In this document: one piece after another, positions 49,665 to 60,600 of the stretch
Layout of the letters: every line of letters starts with the position of its first letter
Numbering within the stretch: the first letter of the stretch is position 1
From: Bathymodiolus brooksi
Taxonomy: Eukaryota; Mollusca; Bivalvia; Mytilida; Modiolidae
Reading direction: 5' to 3'
Assembly (NCBI GenBank): GCA_963680875.1
Contig: OY804579.1
Location: 27,637,804 to 27,701,803, forward strand
DNA length: 64,000 nt
Position numbers and translations under genes: made by a program
The notes under the pieces: generated by a model
What the model was told of the DNA's origin: nothing
Database searches by the model: none
Seen by the model: only the letters and a program-made list of their open reading frames with translations

Positions 49665-51466
49665 GGTGTAGAAATACCACAAAGGACCTCCTTAGTGCAC
49701 TAAGGACATAATAGAGACATCATATGTGCACAAAGAAGGTTGCAAATGAATTGTCAGTTAAAAAAAATCTTATTTGGTCAATTTTTATAATAAAAAGTTT
49801 AAAATTAACGAAAATATTTGCATTTTTGTCGGCATGCGCCTACTACAAAGATAATCATATGGTGATTAATACATGTTGATTGTCAATCAACGTCGAACAG
49901 GTAAACAATGACAATTAGAGTTGAGCTAATTATATAATAAACAATTGTGTATGAGCTTGAACACATGGTTTTTGATGTTGACCTTTAAAAAAAATTTTTT
50001 TACGATGAATTATAATAAAAACAAATGTGAAAAAAAATTATTTCGGCTGTAAAGTTAAAAAGATCGTGTGTTTTTGCAAGGACTTTTGAGTAAAAGTTTT
50101 AGATATTATTTAAGCGCTAAATCGTTTTATTTGTCATTCATATCGATATTGCACATTTATAATATACGTTCACTAAGTAAAAAAATACTAGAAATTTCAA
50201 ATAAGATGTGGCGTCCCTGGGGTTCACCACCCAGATCTACTGACTACAAGATGTGTTTAAAAAGATTGCAAGAGGTAAATTTTAAATATTTTACTTCGAT
50301 TATTTGTTTGTAGATGAACGGTCATTATTTTCTGTGTATGTGGCTTTATAACTTTTTTGTAAAAATGTTGGTAATAAATTATATTTCCACTAGATCACTC
50401 AAAAATATTATATTTAGTGCAAAGTTTACATCGCCCATTTATGACGATAAATATCACATAATTATATTAAATTGTGATTAGACTAAAATCATAGATTTAT
50501 TTTGAAGTTGTCCTTCGGCAATGAAAATATTCGTTCATTTTTATGTGTTTTTTTCTATATTTTCATTCACGTGTATTATATTCAGTGCAAAGTTTTTTTT
50601 ATCATCCATTAATGTCACATGACATTTGTAAAGTTGCTTCCAAATTACATAAAATTCTTTTTGTTCAAATTATTATATGGTAAAATAAATGTTTAAATTG
50701 TGATTGGACTAAAATCATAGATTTATTTGGAAGTTATCCTTCGACAATTAAAGTCAAAAGTTTTCTCTTAATGCTCAGTTCAAAATCTCATGTTTCTTCA
50801 TAGTATCTCCGGTCTAAAGACAACGACAAAATTAAGCATTTTTGAATTAATTATAACTCAAATATCAGTTGGTAAGATTTATTAGAACATTGTTTCATTT
50901 TTGTCGAGAATTATATACCTTAAACGAATACAACCTTCAAAATAAATGCTGACAACTGAATTTGAATTTTACGAAATCTTAGCCAGTAAGATGTTGTTCC
51001 CTTATTTGTCTCGTTTCCGCAATTACACAGAAAAAAGACAAATTACAGGCAGAAAATATTCTAGACATTTTACAAATAAAACAAGTTCGGAACGAGATAT
51101 ATAAGAGAACAAAATCTGAAAGAAAAACACTCTTCTTCCACATTCTTCTTTTTATAGATTTAAATATTATTGTTTATGATCTGACAGAAGACACACAGTC
51201 ACTGGTGAAACCCTATACACATTTCATGTTTATTGGTTCCACTTGAATGCACACGTTAAACTGATTACTGGCACGTGTCGTTAAATTATTAAATAACTTC
51301 TGAACCGGTACAAATATGTATTTAAAAATCTGGAATTAAGTATTTAAAAACATTTACTTTCATTTGCAAGGTTCTTTGTTGTCATTTGACCCGTCTATCA
51401 TGTCCTTAGTGCACTTGTATGGCTCTTAGTGCACTAATGAGGTCCTTTGCAGTATTTCTACGGACC
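49665..51466. mobile_element. Nested TIR element with TTAGTGCACTAA palindromes
   Basis: The left end GGTGTAGAAATACCACAAAG and inverted right end GGTCCGTAGAAATACTGCAAAG both continue GGACCTC.TTAGTGCACTAA. CCTTAGTGCACTAAGG is a perfect palindrome on the left; the right has two TTAGTGCAC words. Flanks share ATTTTTTC but not at exactly adjacent positions. An exon-like piece with a GTAAAT donor is at 50,206-50,274. Confidence 0.6.
50206..50274 (+). CDS. Exon-like ORF inside nested element
   Basis: ATG TGG opens 23 codons, MWRPWGSPPRSTDYKMCLKR then LQE, ending at the donor-like GAG|GTAAAT. Composition is less AT-biased than the surrounding DNA, which is why it stands out. No match recognised and no second exon identified. 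Confidence 0.25.
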
Positions 51467-51908
51467 CTATTTTTTCTAATGTTTAGAATGTATGTTTAAC
51501 AAAATAAGAATAAAATTGTGAAAACAAAATGTTCAAGAAATGTCCTGAATAACAAAAAAAAACTGACATGTCACAAAATAAACTGAAAAGAAAAGAAATT
51601 AATATTACCTCGGATAAAATGGATTAAAAAAAAATCGAAACATAGTAACAAGTATATTTTTGAAATTGGATTACATTTATTTGATTAAATTGATAAAGCA
51701 AATGAAATATATTATTCCTCTGTAAAAACAGATAAAATTAATTACAAAATAAAAAAATAAAAAAAAATTAAATACATATATCATAAAAGAACAACTATGA
51801 CATTTTTGTTGAAAAAACAACAACAGTCCATCAGCGAAAATGCTGAGCCTGGATCAGCATCCAGATTATGCTCAGCATTTATCAGTGTATGCTGTCAGCT
51901 GTACTGTA

Positions 51909-52230
51909 TATGCTCATTTTTCGTTACATTTTTCTCAGCAACTATTGATGGCAGAAATCTGATATTTGGTCACAAGCTTCATATACAGGTAGGTACCCCA
52001 TATCGTGGGAAGCGTTTTTGGACCCATCAGATTCCTACTTCCTGTTTGTCGATTTTGTTGATTTTTATACACATTTATTTTAACATACATTTATATATGC
52101 ACATTTTTCTATGCAACTATTGATGACAGGAATCTGATATTTGGTCACAAGCTTCATATAGGTATGCCATATTGTGGGAAGCGTTTTTGGACCCGTCAGA
52201 TTCCTACTTCCTGTTTGCCGACTTACAGAT
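51909..52230 (+). repeat. ~180-200-bp tandem repeat, last two copies
   Basis: Continuation of the array at 48,338-48,700, with the same GGAAGCGTTTTTGGACC and CAGATTCCTACTTCCTGTTT landmarks. Confidence 0.8.
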
Positions 52231-52585
52231 CCCTCCAAGTGTATCAACGATCATACTCTCAGGTCGGACACAGAGTTTTGTCGGACTTCACTCTTAAAAT
52301 TGTCCGACAAAATCCTCCCAGGTCGGAGTGAGAGTCTCCACTCTCAGATAGTTAAACTGTAAACAGGAAACGTCCCCAAATTCTGCTAACCAATAAATTC
52401 GTGCATAAAGAAACATGCGTATCTTAGTAAAGCAGAAGTAAATGAGTGATATACAGTACGGAAAGTATAGATATGTTAACGGCTGTCACGGGCGATATAT
52501 ACAATAATATCCATGAATAAAAATGTATTAACATGCAGTACCCATGTTTTAAATGCACTAGAAGTGAATATTGATATGTCCCTAT

Positions 52586-53320
52586 TAGTGGTGCACCGAT
52601 CATCGGAAACATCGACTAATCAGTCGGACGTCATCATACGATCCGATGATCGATTCTTAAACCTTGTGATCGATTCTGATTCTATAGTGTCTAAAATATA
52701 TATGCTTAACTTTGTTCTTTGGTTGTTTTTTTTTTGTCTCCATGCTGACAAAAATATTGCAGTTTTATCCCAGCTGTTTTTTTTGCCCTCATACTGACAA
52801 ACATCTGACAGTTTTGTCCAAGCGTACTTTTGACACTCAGTCAATACACATATTTGGACTAGTCTATTATTTATCTACTTCCCGGGATAGTCCATTTTAT
52901 ATCAGGTGTTACACATATGGAAAACGATCTTTTTGTTTTGTTCTAAGTTAATGTTTACAAATGGAAAAATTGTAGTTTGTAAATATATTATTTGATTTTA
53001 TTCAAATCTTTACTTTTGTCAAACACATATTTGGACTAGTCTATTATTTATCTATCTATATCAGGTGTTACACATATGGAAAACGATCTTTTGTTTTGTT
53101 CTAAGTTATGTGTACTAATAGAAAAATTATAGTTTATAAATTTATGATACAATTTTATTCATATCTTTTCTTTTGTCAATCATACTCTTGAAATAAAGAC
53201 TATTTGATTAATTATAGTCAGTAAATACATTTAGCAGGCAATTGTCACTGATGATCGATCATCGGTCGATGTTGATATAACGATCATCGATCTTGAAAAT
53301 GTTACCGATTCCCATCACTA
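52586..53320. mobile_element. hAT-type non-autonomous element
   Basis: The left end TAGTGGTGCACCGATCATCG and inverted right end TAGTGATGGGAATCGGT give imperfect TIRs. A perfect 8-bp duplication GTCCCTAT flanks it (52,578-52,585; 53,321-53,328). Subterminal CGATCATCG words are at both ends. A ~180-bp direct duplication (CATATTTGGACTAGTCTATT ... 'aaaacgatctttt') lies inside. 735 bp, no transposase. Confidence 0.85.
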
Positions 53321-53329
53321 GTCCCTATG

Positions 53330-54944
53330 TACTCGCGACAATCGATGCCAAGGCCCTTTCACTTGCTGCAGACAGTTGCCGGTTTACGATATCGGGTGCG
53401 TTTGCTCTTTAACGTGTTTGTCAAATGTAGGGCGAACGAACCCAGGTAAATAATTATAATTTATACACTTATTTCTTTAAAGGCAAATTTGGATTAAAAT
53501 TAATTAGTAAAATTTAAGTTTTATTTTGTTGATGGCGAATGGGTCATAAATCCGTAAATCCCGGGTTTTTTTCTTGAAAATTGGCAGTCTGCTGAGTCCT
53601 GATATAGGTGAAATAATATTTGATTAGTGTATTCTACAGGTTTTTTTTTACAGTTTACCTGTCAAAACATCACCCATCTCAGCATATCATCGCATCGTGC
53701 ATTCATGATATACAAATACACCTATCACAGGTGTGAAAAAAAACCTCTTTTTACTAAGACTTATAAACATAGATAACTATTCTGCGTTTTCGATTTTCAA
53801 GCCGTCTTCCAATTTATTTGTACATAAAAAATAAATTTATATCTTTTTTCTCATATATGTGTATAAATATCTTAATAAAATAAATACATTTACGGTGAGA
53901 AATTATTATACGTCATGATATCGTTATTTAGGTAAATACTTATTAAACAGATTTTTTTTTAAACCATTTTTGTCTTTTTAATTGATAACTGACCCAAGCT
54001 AAATAAATGAAATGTGTTAATTATATAAATCCTTGCCTTCTATAAATTTTAATTTCTTATCTAATTCTTATTCTTATTTAACAGTTATGGTCAGGTTGTT
54101 ATTTTCATTGAATGGCATCTCAAAATAGATGGCTTCACAGTAGGGGCTCTTCCTGTATATTGGTTACATCCTGTATATTACAACTGACAGCTAATGCATG
54201 ACAAACAATTTTAATCAGCCATCATTATCATGAAATACATTTTTTTAATCTTTATTTTGATGATGGCACCTAATTCCCATCACCTAATCCAAATTAGTAT
54301 AGTAGAGGAGTACCGTATTTTTCGGACGATAAATCTAGATAAAAATGACGATTTTGTTTACAGTACAAAAAATGTATACCTTTATTTTGCTGTAGGTTTA
54401 TTTCTGAATAAGAAGACTTGTATCATCGATGTTCTTGGTGTTATTTTTTTTTTAAATAAAGCAATAAAAGTATACTAACAGGGGGTGCAATTCTGGGGAT
54501 AAAATATTCAACATCCGAAAAAATCAATATTCAATGATTGAAGTGTTATCGAAAATCAGTTCAATATTGTATTTTATAATAAAATATATACTATAAAAAA
54601 TGTATCTTGTTGAAAAAAATCACAGGGTGGATCGATTTACAATATAAATTTATTATCACAAAATATCTAAATATAGCTATAGCTTTCCATCAAACAGGAG
54701 CATGCGCACTGATTGTAGTAAAAAATGGCGGTTGCAATACATCTCACAGTAAACGTGTAGAACAAGCTTTTTATACTAAATATACTGGAAAATAATTTAT
54801 ATCAATTTCGTTACTTAATCGATATTTTATTGCAATAATTTATATGAGGCTATGGGTGTTTAAACGTCACTTTTCAACAATATGTCAGTTATATATTGAC
54901 CTTTGAGGTACCTTTCCTCGCGCGAATATGGTGCAAGGTAGAAA
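53330..54944. other. G alpha intron, no gene seen
   Basis: AT-rich. It contains 'taccgtatttttcggacgata' near 54,311, reminiscent of a common MITE end, and a block near 54,700-54,755 ('gtagtaaaaaatggcggttgcaatacatctcacagtaaac') that is repeated at 55,640-55,695. Confidence 0.4.
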
Positions 54945-55435
54945 TACACTAGGTGTCAAACCACTAATTCACCAATCAGAGCTTGGAACATATACGAAAG
55001 TAGTCACTTTTCAAGAAAAAAGTTCCTTTCACTTTGTAGTATTGTGAAAACTACTGAATGGAATGGACTAATTAAAATTGATAATTGAAGTTAAATAAAT
55101 AGGGATTATTTTGAGCCCAAATTTGATGGATTTAATTGTATTTCAATACCTCTATGGAGGATTTGATGCATGACCTATAAATACTGAATTTCTTGGGGAT
55201 GACCGAGCTATTTTTAGAGTAGGTGTTTTCCGTAGCATGGCATTTCACTGCAAGATTTTAAACATGCCCTGATATTTTGACAGAACGTAGATGAATCTTG
55301 TACGTTTCAGAAAATATATGGTCTTGGAAAGGTTAAACTTAAGATAAAATGACCAGGTAGGTTCGAAAAAACATAAATTTAGTAGAAAACCTTAAAGAAA
55401 TTAATTAGTGGTTTTACCCCACTAGGGTATTTACG
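54945..55435. mobile_element. Possible MITE, ~35-bp inverted ends
   Basis: 'Aatacactaggtgtcaaaccactaatt' at the left and inverted 'aattagtggttttaccccactagggtatt' at the right. No matching target duplication found, so the outer boundary is uncertain. Confidence 0.45.
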
Positions 55436-56214
55436 TAACCGGACATTCTACATACCGGAAAGAAAGTACGCTTACAAATATGCATCGATTACAAAATGTT
55501 TGACATGTTCACCTCGAGAAATGTAAAAAAAAATCTTTAAATGTCCACTCTCACGTCCGACCACAACCAAATAGTCGGACTTAGAGAGTGTTGACTCTCA
55601 AATTTGTCGGACATTTGATCAACAATATTCCAGAATTCATGCACACGTGATTGTAGTAAAAAATGGCAGTTGCAATACATCTCACAGTAAACAAAAGTTA
55701 CGCATATCGAGTTTATTTCCTATTTTACTGAAATACCAAAGAAAAATTTGTCAACCATCAGGCTTTAGTAACTCTCGCAAACTGAAAAATTCCCCCCCCC
55801 CCCCCTGCAGAAATCGATTGGTTTGGTGAGTAATGTGGTCAGTTTTATTTGCAACAATATCTGTTAAGTATTAACGATTTCATAAAAGTTATATTATTAA
55901 AAGCAATAGTAAAATGCACTACAATGTGCGTAACTTTTTGTTCAGTATATTTGTGTGTTACAGAAATTAAAATTACTTCAATGATTGCAAATGTACCTAC
56001 AAACAAATAGTAATAAAAAACAACAACATTAAATAGAATTAATTATAATTGTTCTCCCCCTGGAAATTTGTGTCAACAAGATGTTCCTTCCATTATTGAC
56101 ACCTGTAACCTGAGCTAATTAATTCATATCAAGCTGGCTGTAATACCTAGTCCAATACACATATTGCCGTCACAGATGAACAAGTATAGGGACTTGCAGT
56201 GGTTTCATTAAGAT
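55436..56214. other. G alpha intron, no gene seen
   Basis: It includes the second copy of the 55-bp block (55,640-55,695), a poly-C tract at 55,791-55,805 and 'gtccgac'/'gtcggac' words at 55,555-55,612 similar to those at 52,260-52,330. No gene. Confidence 0.4.
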
Positions 56215-56480
56215 TTTGAATAGAAGGACATTTTTTTTAGAATAGACGGAAAATGGAGTGAGCGAAGCGAGTGACCATTCAGGCGGGGGGCCGCCTAGGC
56301 CCCCTGAAGCTGACGACAAAATGATGCAAAATCCTGGCATCTGGGCATTTCCTGGGAGATAAATAAAGCTTTGAATTTGTCACTTTTTACACATTAAATT
56401 ATTATTATTATATTTTTTTTTAGGTTTTCAGTGGATTACATTTTGTTATACTGACATTAGCAAAATAAATGACTGAACCT
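56215..56480 (-). repeat. Dispersed repeat shared with 16.2 kb
   Basis: It contains 'gagtgagcgaagcgagtgacc', a palindromic GGGGGCCGCCTAGGCCCCC-like block and AAATGATGCAAAATCCTGG. The relative at 16,207-16,480 has the same order. It lies directly downstream of the minus-strand frame at 56,558. Confidence 0.45.
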
Positions 56481-56557
56481 TTGCTATTAGCACCCTAATC
56501 AGGATAATTTTTTTGTTAATAGAAATTTGATTTGTTTATATCTTTTATTCAAAGAAA

Positions 56558-56791
56558 TCAGTCATCTAGGTCAGTTGTGCAGAACTGCTTGGCTTCAGCT
56601 ACAGATTTAGCAATCTTTAGCTGTTCAAGTAAAGTCTGTTCTAACCGTCTTTCATGGTTTTCAATTTCAGCATCAGAGTCCATAGAATCAGTGCCAGAAG
56701 CAAAATTTCCAATGTCCATTGGAGTAATCGGATCACTTGGCTCAATAATATTAACTTGTTTCTTCCTCTGTCTGAGTTTCTGCCTCCATTG
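56558..56791 (-). CDS. Coding-like terminal frame, unidentified
   Basis: The minus-strand frame runs from about 56,791 (no ATG at the start; internal Met at PITPMDIG) to a TGA at 56,558-56,560. It encodes KKQVNIIEPSDPITPMDIGN, SGTDSMDSDAEIENHERRLE and LLEQLKIAKSVAEAKQFCTT. The composition is acidic, helical and plainly protein-like. An AATAAA follows 8 bp after the stop (56,544-56,549 complement). A second plausible frame upstream (MEAETQTEEET) suggests a frameshift or splice site near 56,755. It could be the end of a transposon ORF, since the following DNA is a dispersed repeat, or a host gene's last exon. Confidence 0.45.
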   Translation of the reverse strand, partial: QWRQKLRQRKKQVNIIEPSDPITPMDIGNFASGTDSMDSDAEIENHERRLEQTLLEQLKIAKSVAEAKQFCTTDLDD

Positions 56792-56869
56792 TTACACTAA
56801 CAATAGGATTCCCCGATTAGACTGTCTTGAAACTCTTGTCCCTGCAGAAAAAAGATTCTTTTAAAACAG

Positions 56870-57143
56870 GGAACTAACATATATTTCTCAAATTCTGTTT
56901 CACTAGGAAAGCTGACTGTTCATATTGGAAATTGTAATGGTTTTTTTTATGTATAGAAATATTGCTTTTTGGATAAAGTTTATCTGCAAGCATCATTGGT
57001 TTGAAAAGGACTTAGAGAATCATTAAAACTCCCAAATAATAATCATGGTGTATTGTTAATGAAACATTTTCAGGTGTATAGACAGAGTGAGACAATCTGA
57101 TGAAGATACATTTTCTGAGGAATGTATGGCATAATGGATTTTT
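56870..57143. other. G alpha intron, no feature
   Basis: AT-rich, no repeat or coding signal recognised. Confidence 0.4.
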
Positions 57144-57672
57144 AGCTCACCTGACCCAAAGGATCAGGTGAGCTATTGCCATCACTTGGCATCCGTCGTC
57201 TCCGTCGTAAACTTTTTCAAAAATCTTCTCCTCTGAAAGTGCTAGACCAATGGAAACCAAACTTGGTCTGAATCATCACTAGGGTGTCTAGTTTCAAAAT
57301 TGTGTCCGGTGATGCTGTGCACCAACCAACATGGCCGCTGTTACTAAAAATAGAACATCGTAAAATTGCAGGTTTTGGGTAATAACTCAAAAACCGTTAA
57401 TAATATCAAAAATCTGACATGGGGTTAAAATGATCAGCACATCAAGATCTACCTACCCTGCAATTTTGAAGTAAATCTGATTACCCATCTTGGAGTTATT
57501 GCCCTTTTTTCATCAAATTTGTAAAATTTTAATACTTTTCGTCTTATATTTCAAAAACTATAAGAGATAAAGGTTAACTTTAAATTGCAAAAATGTGCGG
57601 CATATCAAGATCTACCCACCCTGCAATTTTGAAGTAAATCCCATTACCCATTTTGGAGTTATTTCCCTTTTT
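57144..57672 (+). mobile_element. Helitron-like element, 5' part, interrupted
   Basis: It begins after a T-tract with the hairpin AGCTCACCTGACC..GGATCAGGTGAGCT, then 'attgccatcacttggcatccgtcgtc'. The body has 'aactcaaaaaccgttaataatatcaaaaatctgac' and the GAAGTAAATCTGATTACCCA units that recur inverted at 9.9-10.4 and 14.4-15.0 kb. It is cut at CCCTTTTT by the next element. Confidence 0.7.
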
Positions 57673-60600
57673 AGTTCACCTGGACCAAAGGTCCAGGTGA
57701 ACTATTGCCATCACTTGGCGTCCGTCGTCTGTCGTCTGTAGTCTGTCGTCTGTCGTCTGTAAACTTTTCACATTTCAAGCTTCTTCTCCGAAACCACTTG
57801 GCCGATTGGAACCGAACTTAGCAGGAATGTTCCTTGGATGGCCCTCTACAAAGTTACTGTTTTTCGTTCCAGTCGGATATTCAATATGGCTGCCAGGGCC
57901 AATAATATGCTCTGATTGGCTGAAATTTCAAAGATCTTCTTCTCCGAAACTAATGAACTGACTGAACCCAAACTGTAAAGGAATGATCATTGGAATGTCC
58001 TTTACCAAGTTACTGTTTTTTATGCCGATCGGAAATCCAAGATGGCCGCCATCGCAGGACATAGATTAACATTGGACCCTGAATGTTCATTGGATGGTCC
58101 TCTACAATCTTAAGGTTTTTTGTTCCGATATGAAATTCAAAATGGCGGCTACGGCAGGACTTAGTTTAACATTGGACCCTATGGGGAAAATGTTTCAAAA
58201 TGCTTCTTCTCTGAAACCACTTGGACAGTTGAAACCAAACTGCCCAGGAATGATCATTGGAAGGTCCTCTACAAATTTTCTGTTTTTTATGCCGGTCGGA
58301 AATCCAAGATGGCCGCCACCGCAGGACATAGATTAACATTGGACCCTATGTGAAAATGTTCAAATGCCTTCTTCTCAGAAACTACAAATATTATTAAAGC
58401 CAAACTGTACATGAATGTTCATTGGATGGTCCTCTACAATCTTAAGGTTTTTTGTTCCGATATGAAATTCAAAATGGCGGCTACGGCAGGACTTAGTTTA
58501 ACATTGGACCCTATGGGAAAAATGTTTCAAAATGCTTCTTCTCTGAAACCACTTGGACAGTTGAAACCAAACTGCCCAGGAATGATCATTGGAAGGTCCT
58601 CTACAAATTTCCCGTTTTTTATGCCGGTCAGAAATCCAAGATGGCCGCCACCGCAGGACATAGATTAACATTGGACCCTATGGGAAAATATTCAAATGCC
58701 TTCTACTCAGAAACTACAAATATGATTAAAGCCAAACTGTACATGAATGTTCATTAGATGGTCCTCTACAAACTTTACGTTTTTTGTTCTGGTATGAAAT
58801 TCAAAATGGCGGCTACGGCAGGACTTAGTTTAACATTGGACCCTATGGGAAAAATGTTTCAAAATGCTTCTTCTCTGAAACCACTTGGACAGTTGAAACC
58901 AAACTGCCCAGGAATGATCATTGGAAGGTCCTCTACAAATTTAAGGTTTTTTATGCCGGTCAGAAATCCAAGATGGCCGCCACCGCAGGACATAGATTAA
59001 CATTGGACCCTATGGGAAAATATTCAAATGCCTTCTACTCAGAAACTACAAATATGATTAAAGCCAAACTGTACATGAATGTTCATTAGATGGTCCTCTA
59101 CAAACTTTACGTTTTTTGTTCTGGTATGAAATTCAAAATGGCGGCTACGGCAGAACTTAGTTTAACATTGGACCCTATGGGGAAAATGTTTCAAAATGCT
59201 TCTTCTCTGAAACCACTTGGACAGTTGAAACTAAACTGCCCAGGAATGATCATTGGAAGGTCCTCTACAAATTTAAGGTTTTTTATGCCGGTCGGAAATC
59301 CAAGATGGCCGCCACCGCAGGACATAGATTAACATTGGACCCTATGGGAAAATGTTCAAATGCCTTCTTCTCAGAAACTACAAATATGATTAAAGCCAAA
59401 CTGTACATGAATGTTCATTGGATGATTCTCTACAAACAATACGTTTTTTGTTCCGATATGAAATTCAAAATGGCGGCTACGGCAGGACTTAGTTTAACAT
59501 TGGACCCTATGGGAAAAATGTTTCAAAATGCTTCTTCTCTGAAACCACTTGGACAGTTGAAACCAAACTGCCCAGGAATGATCATTGGAAGGTCCTCTAC
59601 AAATTTTCTGTTTTTTATGCCGGTCGGAAATCCAAGATGGCCACCACCGCAGGACATAGATTAACATTGGACCCTATGGGAAAATGTTCAAATGCCTTCT
59701 TCTCAGAAACTACAAATATGATTAAAGCCAAACTGTACATGAATGTTCATTGGATGGTCCTCTACAAACTTTGCGTTTTTTGTTCCGATATAAAATTCAA
59801 AATGGCGGCTACGGCAGGACTTAGTTTAACATTGGACCCTATGGGAAAAATGTTTCAAAACGCTTCTTCTCTGAAACCACTTGGATAATTGAAACCAAAC
59901 TGCCCAGGAATGATCATTGGAAGGTCCTCTACAAGGTGTGTGTTTTTTATGCCGATCGGAAATCCAAGATGGCCACCACCGCAGGACATAGATTAACATT
60001 GGACCCTATGGGAAAATGTTCAAATGCCTTCTTCTCAGAAACTACAAATATGATTAAAGCCAAACTGTACAAGAATGTTCATTGGATGGTCCTCTACAAA
60101 CTTTACGTTTTTTGTTCCGATATGAAATTCAAAATGGCGGCTACGGCAGGACTTAGTTTAACATTGGACCCTATGGGAAAAATGTTTCAAAATGCTTCTT
60201 CTCTGAAACCACTTGGACAGTTGAAACCAAACTGCCCAGGAATGATCATTGGAAGGTCCTCTACAAATTTTCTGTTTTTTATGCCGGTCGGAAATCCAAG
60301 ATGGCCGCCACCGCAGGACATAGATTAACATTGGACCCTATGGGAAAATGTTCAAATGCCTTCTTCTCAGAAACTACAAATATTATTAAAGCCAAACTGT
60401 ACATGAATGTTCATTGGATGGTCCTCTACAATCTTAAGGTTTTTTGTTCCGATATGAAATTCAAAATGGCGGCTACGGCAGGACTTAGTTTAACATTGGA
60501 CCCTATGGGAAAAATGTTTCAAAATGCTTCTTCTCTGAAACCACTTGGACAGTTGAAACCAAACTGCCCAGGAATGATCATTGGAAGGTCCTCTACAAAT

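Larger units (their letters stand above)
48703..51906. mobile_element. TA-flanked TIR element (Tc1/mariner-like termini)
   Basis: CAGTACAGCTGACAGCATAC with 'actgataaatgctgagcat' is repeated inverted, ending GTATGCTGTCAGCTGTACTG. TA is on both sides and the flanking 180-200-bp repeat continues. CAGT..ACTG termini with TA duplication fit Tc1/mariner. 3.2 kb, mostly occupied by a nested element and AT-rich DNA; no transposase recognised. Confidence 0.7.

Noticed and set aside
54230..54478. 82-codon plus frame MKYIFLIFILMMAP...
   Set aside because: AT-rich hydrophobic frame in a repeat-rich intron, with no homology, splice or promoter signal.
52260..55615. 3.4-kb TIR element bounded by GTCCGAC/GTCGGAC-rich blocks
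   Set aside because: The two blocks share short words but do not align as inverted repeats over any length, and no target duplication is visible.
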